Shown: positions 46,165 through 56,081 of the stretch, in pieces
Layout: each line of letters begins with the position of its first letter
Position numbering within the stretch: the stretch's first letter is position 1
NCBI GenBank assembly: GCA_029721515.1
Contig: JAQQSB010001781.1
Coordinates: 1-64,000, forward strand
From: Synanceia verrucosa
Lineage: Eukaryota > Chordata > Actinopteri > Perciformes > Synanceiidae
Direction: 5' to 3'
DNA: 64,000 bases
Notes under the pieces: generated by a model
The model's input: only the letters and a program-made list of their open reading frames with translations
Database searches by the model: none
Told to the model about the DNA's origin: nothing
Program-made: the position numbers and the translations under genes

Positions 46165-46270
46165 GATGATGTCATCAATTTATGAAGGATTTCCTGTTGC
46201 CACGGCAGCACTGTTCCAGATGATGTCATCACTTTGGAAAGGATTCCGTCGTTGCCACGGCAGCACTGTT
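46165..46270. repeat. Tandem 54-bp duplication with CRE/ATF-like motifs upstream of the coiled-coil gene
   Basis: Two units, each with gatgatgtcatca and gttgccacggcagcactgtt, at 46165-46218 and 46219-46270; X1 has the same at 34982-35090. TGATGTCATCA resembles a CRE/ATF site. The function is inferred only. Confidence 0.6.
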
Positions 46271-46308
46271 GCGCCAACTGCAGAATCTATCTCTCTATCT
46301 ATATATAC

Positions 46309-46317
<9 letters not shown>

Positions 46318-46365
<48 letters not shown>
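46318..46365. repeat. (TA)n microsatellite, left flank of Tc1
   Basis: An uninterrupted TA run ending at the transposon inverted repeat. The run resumes at 47885 on the other side of the element. Confidence 0.95.
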
Positions 46366-46368
<3 letters not shown>

Positions 46369-46646
46369 TCATGGAAAAAATTATTAGACCACCCTTCTTT
46401 TCTTCAATTTCTTGTTCATTCTAATATCTGGTACCACTAAACGTATAATACAATGAACACAACAAAAAATGCAGCTGGTCACATAATACTTTATGTCCTA
46501 TTTGACATTCTTAAGCTTAATTGATTCCCAGGGTATATAAGAGGCCATTTCATGTCACAAGCAGCACTGCACATGCAAAGGCCTAGAGTGGTTTCCTGCT
46601 TACATTCAAGCCGTAGCACAACTCTGAAGTTGTCAGCTCTCACATA

Positions 46647-47591
46647 ATGCCTAAAACAAAAGAATTATGTGAAGCAACAAAGACAGCCATCTTGGCACTG
46701 CTGGAAATTGGCATGAGTGAGAGACAGGTAGCGAAAAAACTGAAGATCTCCAAGACAGCCGTTCATTACAACAAAAAAAAACAAGCTGAACATGGCACTA
46801 CCAAATTGCTACCTGGCCGTGGCAGGAAACGTCTTTCTACCCCACGAGATGACCGTGCACTCATCCGTTCCTGTGTCAGGAATCGTCGTCAGACCTCCAG
46901 GGACCTTAAAAATGAGTGGGCACTGTCGAGAAATGTGACTTGCTCGGCCAACTTGTTGAAGCTGGTTTGAAGTCACACAGAGCACGCAAGAAGCCCTTCA
47001 TCAATGAAAGGCAGAGGAAGGCCCGGTTACTCTTTGCTCGAGACCACAAGGATTGGACTGTTGATGATTGGGCTAAGGTTCTCTTCAGTGATGAATCCAC
47101 AACCCCAGATCATGACTGATCCACCCCCATGGTGGATCAGTCATGATCTGGGGTTGTTTCAGTCTGAGTGGAACAGGGCAAATGCAATTGTGTGAAGGCC
47201 GAATGAACCAGGTCAAGTACAGGACTACCCTTGAAAACAGTCTTCTTCCATCAGCTGGAAAACTCTTTCCTGCCTCGAATGACTGGATTTTCCAACAAGA
47301 CAATGCCCCTTGCCACATGGCAAGGTCAGTTAAAGCCTGGATGGAGAACCACAACATTCGCACCATGCCTTGGCCTGCTCAATCACCAGATCTTAATCCA
47401 ATTGAAAACCTGTGGAAAATCATCAAACTCAAAATGGAGAACCACAAGCCCAAAACAAAGAAAATTTGTTTGAATTTGTCCAACAGGAATGGGCTGCTGT
47501 GACAGCAGAACAATGTCAGAAGCTGGTGGAGAGCATGCCAAGACGCATGGCTGCAGTCATCAAAAACAATGGTTATGCAATCAAGTATTAA
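46647..47591 (+). pseudogene. Tc1-like transposase, broken
   Basis: ATG at 46647 starts MPKTKELCEATKTAILALLE, a paired-type helix-turn-helix DNA-binding domain (SERQVAKKLKISKTAVHYN). The frame fails at about 46930-46970. The catalytic domain continues in other frames: DWTVDDWAKVLFSDES near 47090, FQQDNAPCH near 47295 and SPDLNPIENLW near 47400, ending LVESMPRRM and NNGYAIKY at a TAA at 47589-47591. Between FSDES and VMIWGCFSLSG the expected segment is missing and is replaced by a palindrome (47099-47157). The Asp/Asp/Glu motifs are recognisable, but the gene is not functional. Confidence 0.88.
47099..47157. repeat. 27-bp perfect inverted repeat with 5-nt loop inside Tc1 transposase
   Basis: Arms 47099-47125 and 47131-47157 are perfect complements around a loop of ccc+at. 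The right arm is the normal transposase text (gtcatgatctggggttg, VMIWGC); the left arm is its reverse complement, replacing normal coding sequence. It looks like a fold-back repair event. Confidence 0.93.
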
Positions 47592-47884
47592 CTCTTGTGT
47601 GTATCATGTGTTTAAAGCAAACAGAAAAGAAAACATGGAATGCTTACAAGTAGTGTTTTTGGCGGTACAATGCCATAGCTATTGATGTAAGAATTTAAGT
47701 AATTTTGGTTATTATCAAGAAAACCATGGAAAATGAATAATCCTTAGTTCTTAAACTCTCATGAGCTATTTTTGTTGTTATCATTATAATTGTCCAAACA
47801 AATGTACCTTTAGTTGAGCCAGGCATTAAAATTAACAAGAAATTGAAGAAAACAAGGGTGGTCTAATAATTTTTTCCATGACTG

Positions 47885-47976
47885 TATATCTATACATGTA
47901 TACGTATATATATATAAATATATATACATATATACATATATATAGATACATATATACATATGTACGTATATATGTG

Positions 47977-48010
<34 letters not shown>
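47885..48010. repeat. (TA)n-rich imperfect microsatellite
   Basis: Mixed TATA, TACATA and GTATATA units. Together with 46318-46365 it was one array before the Tc1 insertion. Confidence 0.9.
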
Positions 48011-48014
<4 letters not shown>

Positions 48015-48390
48015 TCATCCAGTAATGGTCCTTAGGTAAGACCCCTAATGCTACACCAGCCTACCTCAATATGAGCGGATACAATACTGACAGAGTCATA
48101 CCGGCTCAGACGTTGCCCGGGTTAACAAGGTCCGCTTCAGATGCTCGGGAACCAGGGCAATCTGATGAGAAATGGGCTACTGGAACAAAAGATACATGGA
48201 CGAGGGCAGAGAATACGGAATTGTCTGAATGCTACCATACAAGCAATCCCAGAGAGAGGGGATATATGGCACGAATGTGGGACCTGTGGATGCTTCGAAA
48301 CCCACAATCAAGGTTAACAAAGAAACAGCTGTTAGCCCAGTGTTCCAACATCTGTAACCGAAAACTGCTATCACAACTAGAGATCACGAT
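48015..48390 (+). mobile_element. R4/Rex6-like LINE, 5' fragment (second copy)
   Basis: Near-identical to 35170-35555 (taatggtccttaggtaagac, then MSGYNTDRVIPAQTLPG). Breaks off at about 48390. Its position after X3 and TA repeats mirrors the X1 unit. Confidence 0.85.
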
Positions 48391-48425
48391 ATCAACATGA
48401 TATAATAAGTTTTGGTTATGTTATG

Positions 48426-48533
48426 TAGATTCACAATGTATCTGTTTTCTATGTCTTTTGGGCTTTTCATGGCGAGAAAGGGCGTTTGGGGCATTTTCAG
48501 CATGATTTATGTATGGGAAAGCTGTGTGATGGA
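48426..48533 (-). repeat. Inverted piece of the X repeat
   Basis: The reverse complement of 48426-48533 matches X1 31364-31456 (tgaaaatgccccaaac, tttctcgcc, gacatagaaa), more diverged than X1-X3. It ends one base before the ERV-3 LTR. Confidence 0.75.
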
Positions 48534-48534
48534 A

Positions 48535-48965
48535 TTTAGGAGAATGTGTCAGAAGCTGTTATGTCTGAACTCATGATGATGTCGCTAGATTGTTATCTTG
48601 TTTAGAGAACAGTGTGTGTGCAGTATGCCTTTTCCTCACCATCAGGCCTGATTGACATGTGGACTCTGTCTACATTAAAACATACAGTATGTTCGTTTAT
48701 CACTATGACGGTATTGCTTGTCAGCAGGAACTCACGTGAGCATGTATGTATCAGAAGTGCATAAATATTGTTTTTCCTGATATTCTGGATGGGCATTCAC
48801 TCACAACACTCTGTGCCGTGTGTCTGAATTCTCATCTCTGTTCTGCAGACAGATATTAAAAGTAACTCTTTGGGCAACGGAATCAGTGAAATTATTTACC
48901 GGACTCTTGTGTGGTTAAAGAACCCTGTGGAAATTAGACCATCCTGACAGAAAATTTCCACCACA
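48535..48965 (+). repeat. ERV-3 5' LTR
   Basis: 431 bp from tgtgatggaatttaggagaa to gaaaatttccaccaca. Related to the ERV-2 LTR (20907-21338). Followed by a primer-binding site and leader, which identifies it as a 5' LTR rather than a solo LTR. Confidence 0.88.
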
Positions 48966-48969
48966 GTTT

Positions 48970-48987
48970 TGGTGTCAGAATTTTGGG
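48970..48987 (+). promoter_or_regulatory. ERV-3 primer-binding site, tRNA-Leu-like
   Basis: tggtgtcagaattttggg, five bases after the LTR; same start as the ERV-1 site. Confidence 0.65.
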
Positions 48988-49515
48988 ATCGTTCGAGAGT
49001 CCCTCCGGACCCCCGAGTCGTTGAGGGGCTGATTTTTTGACCTGGGTTGACGAACCCCCGTTCTTGCTTTACAAAAAAAAAAATCCGAGGACGAGGACCC
49101 GGCGTCCTGGGGCCTGTGACTGACTCTGCTACGATCTGCACGAGAGCTACACCCGGTGAGATGGTTTATAGAATAGAATAGAATAGAATTACTTTATTGA
49201 TCCCAACTTGGGAAATTACTGTGTAGCAGCAGCAAGAAATACAATCACAATACAAATAAGAAGATAAAAAAAAAAAAAAATTACAGAAAAATAGAAAATA
49301 TTACTATTTACAGTTAAATTAAATTATAATAGAGAAGAGCAGTATTGCAAGTATAAAATAAAAATGTATAACCTGATAAATAATTATGGTTCGTGATGAT
49401 AGTCAATGTGCAAATAAACAGTCGGGTGTAGTCGAATGCAGATGAACAAATGAATACGGACGAATTTTACTATCAATAGTGCAAATGAAAATGAACAGCG
49501 TATAATATTGTAGTA

Positions 49516-52500
49516 TCAGGATAAAGTCTTATTGTAAAGTGTGATGGCGTGTGGCAGGAATGATTTCCTGTATCTGTCCCTTCGACAGCGGAGCTGCAAC
49601 AGTCTGTTTGAAAAACTGCTCCGCTGTCTGTCCAGTGTGAGGTGGAGAGGATGGTCCTCATTGTCCTTGATGGAGATCAGTTTTTTCAGTGTTCTCCTCT
49701 CCACCACAGTCTGAAAAGGATCCAGCTTAAGTCCCACCACAGAGCCAGCCTTCTTGATGATCTTATCAAGTCTGCTGGTGTCGCTGGCTCTGATGCTGCT
49801 GCCCCAACAAACAGCAGCAAAGAAGATGGCGCTGGCAACAACAGACTGGTAGAAGATCTCCAACATCTTGCTGCACACGTTGAAGGATCTCAGCTTCCTC
49901 AGGAAATAGAGTCTGCTCATCCCCTTCTTGTACACAGCCTCTGTGTTGGATTTCCAGTCCAGTCTGTTTCCAATCACCACTCCCAAGTATTTGTAGTCCT
50001 CCACCTCCTCTACCACCTCCCCTCTGATCAGTAGCGGCTGTGAAGGCGTCCTCCTCCTCCTGAAGTCGATCACCATCTCTCTGGTCTTGTTGATGTTCAG
50101 CCTCAGGTGATTCTGCTCAGTCCATTCCACAAAGTTGTCTATCAGTGTTCTGTACTCACCCTCCTCTCCATCTCTTATACACCCAACAACAGCTGAGTCA
50201 TCAGAAAACTTCTGCAGATGGCATGACTCAGCGTTGTATTGAAAGTCAGTGGTGTATAAGGTGAAGAGGAAAGGAGAGAGCACAGTCCCCTGTGGAGCTC
50301 CTATATCACTGACCACCACATCAGACAGGACACTGCCCACACAGACAAACTGTGGCCTGCCTGTCAGGTAGTCAGTGATCCAGGAGATCACTGAGCCGTT
50401 GACACCCATCACCCGCAGCTTCTCACCTAGCAGCAGAGGCTGGATGGTGTTAAAGGCACTGGAGAAATCAAAGAATGTGATCCTCACAGTGTCTCCTCCA
50501 CCATCCAGATGCATATGAGCTCGCTGCAGCAGGTAAATGACTGCGTCATCGACTCCCAAATGGGGCTGATAAGCAAATTGTAAAGGGTCCAGAAACATCC
50601 TCACCTGTGGCCTCAGCTGGGCCAGGACCAGCCTCTCCAGGACCTTGATCACATGGGATGTGAGAGCAACTGGTCTGTAGTCTTCTGGATCAGATGGCCT
50701 TGACTTCTTGGGTACTGGAACCAGGCAGGACGACTTCCACAGGACTGGGACCTTCTCCTGACTCAGGCTCAGGTTGTACAGGTGTCTCAGCACTGGAGAC
50801 AGCTGGCTGGCACAGGTCTTCAGGATCCTGGGGTGATGCCATCAGGGCCTGCAGCCTTGTGCTGGTTCAGTCTTTCCAGCTGCCTCTTTACCTGGCCTGT
50901 AGTCACAGTTGGGCGGGGGTTGGTGTTGATGTTATCAGTGGAGGAGGAGAAGTGGGGGCAGATAGAGTGGTGCTTCACAGGAGAAAGTGGGGGGTTGGGC
51001 CAAACCATTTGGGAAGGTGTGAGTGTGGGGGGGAATGGAGGTGATGACGGGGGGGCGACAGGAGGTGAGCTAAACCTGTTGAAGAACAGATTGAGCTGGT
51101 TTGCTCTGTCCAGGCTCCCTGATGTCTGCCTGTCTTTCCCCTTCATTCCGGTAATGCTCTTCATCCCCGTCCACACATCCCTCACACTGTTCTGGTCAAG
51201 TTTAGCCTCCAGCTTCTTCCTGTAGATGTCCTTGCATGTCCTCAGCTTCTCTCTGAGTTCATGCTGCACCCTCCTCTGCTCCTCTCTGTCTCCAGACCTG
51301 AAAGCCCTCTTCTTCTTGTTCAGGAGAGCTTTCAGGTCACTGGTGATCCAGGGCTTGTTGTTAGGGAAGCAGTGAACAGTCCGTGTTGGCATGGTGGTGT
51401 CATCACAGAATCTGATGTACTCTGTGATGCAGTCCGTCATGTCATCTATGTTCTCCCCATGTGGCTCACAGAGAACATCCCAGTTTGTTGACTCGAAGCA
51501 GTCTTGAAGTGCATCAGCAGCTTCCTGTGTCCACCTCCTCACCGTCCTGGTGTGAACAGGCTGCCTCCTCACAACAGGGACATACTTTGGAGTCAGCTTC
51601 ACCAAGTTGTGATCTGATCTGCCGAGTGGGGGGAGGGCAGAGACATCATATGCATCAGTGGCATTTGCATACAGGAGATCCAGTATCTTATTGTCTCTGG
51701 TGGGGCAGTCGACATACTGGTGGAAGTTATTTAGGGTATTGTTTAGTGAGGCATGATTGAAATCTCCTGTAATCACCATAAATGCATCCGGCTGTTCAGT
51801 CTGTAGTTTGGCTGCGGTGGAGCTGATGACGTCACAGGCCGCCGCTGCATCAGCTGATGGAGGGATGTAAACAGAGATCACAATGGTGGACGTAAACTCC
51901 CTGGGTAGATAATACGGGCGCATTCCCACAGCAAGCAGTTCAATATCCGGGGTACATAGGCGCTCCTTCACGTGCACATGTCCGGGGTTACACCACCTCT
52001 CACTCACGTAAAGTGCAAGCCCACCTCCCTTCTTCTTCCTGCTGCTAGCACATTCTCTGTCTCCCCGTACCAAACTGAAGCCTGGGACCGCGACGCGACG
52101 CGACGTTGTCCGGGATGAGCGGGTGAAGCCATGTCTCAGTGAAGCACATCATGCTACACTCCCGGTATTCCCGCTGGGTCTTCACAAGCGCCACTAGCTC
52201 GTCTGTCTTATTCCCCAAAGACCTCACGTTTCCCATTATGATCGCTGGAACTGTTGGTTTATATATTCTCCTTTTCTCCCTCCGTTTCCGTCCAGATCTG
52301 CAACCCCGGTGTCTCCTCCGTAACTCCTCTGGGATCACAGGTCTGTCTCCGGGCAGCAGCACTGGTTTACACAGCGCAATCAGCTGTTCACGTGTGTAAA
52401 CAATGCCTCCGCTCGTTCCGGCGAAGCTCTCCGTTACAAAGAGTAATAAAAGTAACAGAAGAACTTGGAGAAAAGTTGAAAAACTTAGTCCAGTCATTGT

Positions 52501-52587
52501 CATAGGTCTTACTGAAAACCTGCTGACGAAAGAAGTACCCAAAAAGGGGTAAAACTGACAAAAAACACAAAAGCGAAAAACACACAA
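49516..52587 (-). pseudogene. LINE endonuclease-reverse transcriptase ORF, two frameshifts
   Basis: Three consecutive frames. 52587-52045: a hydrophobic N-terminus, then the start of an AP-like endonuclease (MGNVRSLGNKTDELVALV, CFTETWLHP). 52073-50820: the rest of the endonuclease (GGLALYVSERW, ITGDFNHASLNN, GRSDHNLV) and a linker to KAAGPDGI. 50793-49516: the reverse transcriptase (ITFFDFSSAFNTIQPLL, GAPQGTVLSPFLFTLYTTD, FSDDSAVVGC as the catalytic DD box, YKYLGVVIGNRLDW), ending RYRKSFLPHAITLYN. Frame 1 to 2 breaks at a cgacgcgacgcgacg repeat (about 52088-52102); frame 2 to 3 breaks at a G-run (50830-50833) where one base is missing. Otherwise nearly complete, so a young insertion. Confidence 0.88.
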
Positions 52588-52639
52588 CGGGAGCTACTGC
52601 CACAGGCTGCCACCTAGCACGGCGCCATCAGGCACAATG

Positions 52640-52750
52640 TTTGTTTATCCATCCATCCATTATCTACCGCTTATCCTCATAGGGATGAAGAACCCGGTAC
52701 CTTCTTGCTGTGAGGCGACAGTGCTAACCACTACACCACCGTGCCGCCCC
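52640..52750 (-). mobile_element. Internally deleted SINE at the LINE 5' end
   Basis: The minus strand starts GGGGCGGCACGGTGGTGTAG, then GGTTAGCACTGTCGCCTC, and jumps to ATGAGGATAAGCGGTAGATA with GGATGGATGG. Same family as 27903-28253, but lacking about 240 bp of the middle. It lies inside the LINE's target duplication. Confidence 0.78.
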
Positions 52751-53120
52751 GAGATGGTTTACATTACATTTATTATCATCTCTTCCTGATTCTGAGGTCC
52801 AGTGTTGTTGCTCCTAAGAAAGAGGTAATTGTGGGACTAATTTTAAAATACAAACTAAATCACCTCTGTTTCTCTTAAGATAATTGTGGAATAGTACTGG
52901 GTCTGTCTACAATAAGTGTTGAATACCGAGTCTAGGACTCGAAGAGGGCAAAACTAGAACAGGTGTTTATTTTTTATTTTTATTCTATTTTATTTCAGTC
53001 CTGTGAGTTTGCGTGTAAAAGGTAATACCTACGAGTCTAGGACTCGAACACGGCAAGGTGAGATCAGGTGTTTTTTTAAGTCCTGTGAACTTTGTACGTA
53101 AAGTTGGTAAAAGTGTGAGT

Positions 53121-53364
53121 TTTGAGCCTGAAGCCAAACAAGATCACTGTACTGCGGTCAAGCAAGCCCTCTCACCTTTTAGCGAAGTCAAGCGAGCCGC
53201 TCCAACATTTCAAGTGCTCCTGTGTCACAGGCTTTACGGTAAATGGATGGCTGCGGGTGAGATCCTCAGCGCTAGGAGGCTACAGCGTTTACCAACATCC
53301 GGTTTTCAAAATAAAATGTGGGTTATTGGAGGGCGCGTAAGTGTGATCTTTACTAGTTTTTAAT
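53121..53364. other. Junction between ERV-3 leader and satellite
   Basis: The open frame at 53058-53363 (101 codons) has no recognisable domain and starts in leader sequence. Possibly unmatched ERV leader or host DNA. Confidence 0.35.
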
Positions 53365-55790
53365 CATTATGTCACATGACCTAGAGGCTATTGAAATAAA
53401 TTGATGATCAGAAATGTTAAAGTGGAATAAAAAAGAGGTGTATCTCAACCAGCCAGGGGAGTACTGTGATCCTGCACTGATTTTGAGTCATTAGGTCACA
53501 TGACTAGAAAGCTATTGAGCTAAAATGCTAATATTTACATTAAAAAAATATTATAAAATCTCAGAAATGTTAAAATGGAATAAAAAGAGGTGTATCTCAA
53601 CCAGCCAGGGGAGTACTGTGATCCTGCACTGATTTTGAGTCATTAGGTCACATGACCTGGAAGCTATTGAGCTAAAATGCTAATATTTACATTAAAATAA
53701 TAATATAAAATCTCAGAAATGTTAAAATGGAATAAAAAGAGGTGTATCTCAACCAGTCAGGGGAGTACTGTGATCCTGTCCTGATTTTGAGTCATTAGGT
53801 CACATGACTAGAAAGTTATTGAGCTAAAATGCTAATATTTACATTAAAAAATTATTATAAAATCTCAGAAATGTTTAAGTGGAATAAAAAGAGGTGTATC
53901 TCAACCAGCCAGGGGAGTACTGTGATCCTGCACTGATTTTGAGTCATTAGGTCACATGACTAGAAAGCTATTGAGCTAAAATGCTAATATTTACATTAAA
54001 AAAATGTTATAAAACCTCAGAAATGTTAAAGTGGAATAAAAAGAGGTGTATCTCAACCAGCCAGTGCAGTACTGTGATCCTGCACTGATTTTGAGTCATT
54101 AGGTCACATGACCTGGAAGCTATTGAGCTAAAATGCTAATATTTAAATTGAAAAACTATTATAAAATCTAAGAAATGGTAAAGTGGAATAAAAAGAGGTG
54201 TATCTCAACCAGTCAGGGGAGTACTGTGATCCTGCACTGATTTTGAGTCATTAGGTCACATGACTAGAAAGCTATTGAGCTAAAATGCTAATATTTACAT
54301 TAAAAAATTATTATAAAACCTCAGAAATGTTAAAGTGGAATAAAAAGAGGTGTATCTCAACCAGCCAGTGTCGTACTGTGATCCTGCACTGATTTTGAGT
54401 CATTAGGTCACATGACCTGGAAGCTATTGAGCTAAAATGCTAATATTTACATTAAAAAATTAATATAAAATCTCAGAAATGTTAAAGTGGAATAAAAAGA
54501 GGTGTATCTCAACCAGCCAGGGGAGTACTGTGATCCTGCACTGATTTTGAGTCATCAGGTCACATGACTAGAAAGTTATTGAGCTAAAATGCTAATATTT
54601 ACATTAAAAAAATATTATAAAATCTCAGAAATGTTTAAGTGGAATAAAAAGCGGTGTATCTCAACCAGCCTGTGTAGTACTGTGATTCTGCACTGATTTT
54701 GCGTCATTAGGTCACATGACCTGGAAGCTATTGAGCTAAAATGCTAATATTTACATTAAAAAAATAATATAAAATCTCAGAAATGTTAAAGTTGAATAAA
54801 AAAGAGGTGTATCTCAACCAGTCAGGGGAGTACTGTGATCCTGCACTGATTTTGAGTCATTAGGTCACATGACCTGGAAGCTATTGAGCTAAAATGCTAA
54901 TATTTACATTAAAAAATTATTATGAAATCTCAGAAATGTTTAAGTGGAATAAAAAGAGGTGTATCTCAACCAGCCAGGGGAGTACTGTGATCCTGCACTG
55001 ATTTTGAGTCATTAGGTCACATGACCTGGAAGCTATTGAGCTAAAATGCTAATATTTACATTAAAAAATTATTATGAAATCTCAGAAATGTTTAAGTGGA
55101 ATAAAAAGAGGTGTATCTCAACCAGCCTGTGTAGTACTGTGATTCTGCACTGATTTTGAGTCATTAGGTCACATGACTAGAAAGTTATTGAGCTAAAATG
55201 CTAATATTTACATTAAAAAATTAATATAAAATCTCAGAAATGTCAAAGTGGAATAAAAAGAGGTGTAGCTCAACCAGCCAGGGGAGTACTGTGATCCTGC
55301 ACTGATTTTGAGTCATTAGGTCACATTGGAAGCTATTGAGCTAAAATGCTAATATTTACATTAAAAAATTAATCTAAAATCTCAGAAATGTTTAAGTGGA
55401 ATAAAAAGAGGTGTATCTCAACCAGCCAGGGGAGTACTGTGATCCTGCACTGATTTTGAGTCATTAGGTCACATGACTAGAAAGTTATTGAGCTAAAATG
55501 CTAATATTTACATTAAAAAAATAATATAAAATCTCAGAAATGTTAAAGTGGAATAAAAAGAGGTGTATCTCAACCAGCCAGTGTAGTACTGTGATCCTGC
55601 ACTGATTTTGAGTCATTAGGTCACATGACCTGGAAGCTATTGAGCTAAAATGCTAATATTTACATTAAAAAAATATTATAAAATCTCAGAAATGTTAAAA
55701 TGGAATAAAAAGAGGTGTATCTCAACCAGCCAGGGGAGTACTGTGATCCTGCACTGATTTTGAGTCATTAGGTCACATGACCTGGAAGCT
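53365..55790. repeat. Satellite array, about 16 x 152 bp
   Basis: gtactgtgat recurs at 53461, 53612, 53765, 53917, 54069 and on to 55738, a period of 151-153 bp. Each unit contains aagaggtgtatctcaaccag, gattttgagtcattaggtca, catgac and gagctaaaatgctaatattt. Two subtypes differ at catgacctggaagc versus catgactagaaag(c/t). The first unit is the most diverged (no gctaaaatgctaat), and one unit (about 55326) has lost gacc. No coding potential. Confidence 0.95.
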
Positions 55791-56081
55791 GTTTCATTCT
55801 TAAAAATCTGTGTATGATTATAGTATCTTACTTATGATATTGTATGTCCTGAATAATGAGTCACCATTCATACCAATAAAAAAAGGACGTTTCAAGTATC
55901 ATCAATAGACTTTGTTGTGAACCAGTAGATGGCGCTAATGCAGATGAACTTTCAGAACAATCCAAGTGGGCAAGGCAGACATCTATCAAGTAAAGCACAT
56001 GTCCTCAGTGTCAGTAAATTTACTTGATGGGTCGTTTTAAGAAAGGCCAACGGCAGTAGTATAAAGACCTCTGGCACTTAG
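55791..56081. other. Non-coding DNA between satellite and transposase-like gene, with CTCF-like motif
   Basis: ccagtagatggcgc at 55922-55935 fits the CTCF core consensus CCASYAGRKGGCRS. A TATA-like tataaag at about 56060 precedes the first predicted exon. No gene. Confidence 0.4.

Larger units (their letters stand above)
43092..46290. repeat. X repeat, copy X3 (carries the intact gene)
   Basis: Aligns with X1 31892-35105, starting at tttaaacttatattctggcc. It has one copy of the poly-T block that is doubled in X1. Like X1 it is followed by a TA microsatellite and an R4-like 5' fragment (48015), so the whole X-TA-R4 block looks like a segmental duplication. Confidence 0.87.
46366..47884 (+). 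mobile_element. Tc1-like DNA transposon, 1.5 kb
   Basis: 51-bp terminal inverted repeats at 46366-46416 and 47834-47884, differing at one position, starting cagtcatggaaaaaattatt. Flanked by TA on both sides, the Tc1/mariner target. Inserted into a TA microsatellite. The internal gene is broken, so it is non-autonomous at best. Confidence 0.93.
49158..52761 (-). mobile_element. Rex1-like (Jockey/CR1-group) LINE plus SINE head, one insertion with 11-bp TSD
   Basis: Perfect target duplications gagatggttta at 49158-49168 and 52751-52761 bracket the insertion in the ERV-3 leader. On the minus strand, from the right: an internally deleted SINE (52750-52640), the LINE 5' region, endonuclease and RT (52587-49516), then a 3' UTR containing gggatcaataaagtaattct-type text and an ATTCT repeat (49169-49190). 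The 3' repeat end and TSD are normal LINE hallmarks. The Rex1/Babar clade call is tentative. Confidence 0.88.
48966..53120 (+). mobile_element. ERV-3 leader, split by a LINE/SINE insertion; rest of provirus absent
   Basis: After the LTR, ttttggtgtcagaattttgg is the tRNA-Leu-like primer-binding site (48970-48987). The leader then follows the reverse complement of ERV-1 19069-18700, is interrupted at 49169-52750, and resumes at 52751-53110 (gattctgaggtccag, caactaaatcacctctg-like text). No gag start or pol was found; beyond about 53120 the sequence leaves the ERV and meets the satellite. Confidence 0.82.

Noticed and set aside
49642..51760. Plus-strand frames opposite the LINE
   Set aside because: Antisense shadows of the reverse transcriptase and endonuclease, which carry the known motifs on the minus strand.
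53365..55790. Possible centromeric satellite
   Set aside because: Only 2.4 kb and flanked by genes and transposons; no evidence for centromere function.
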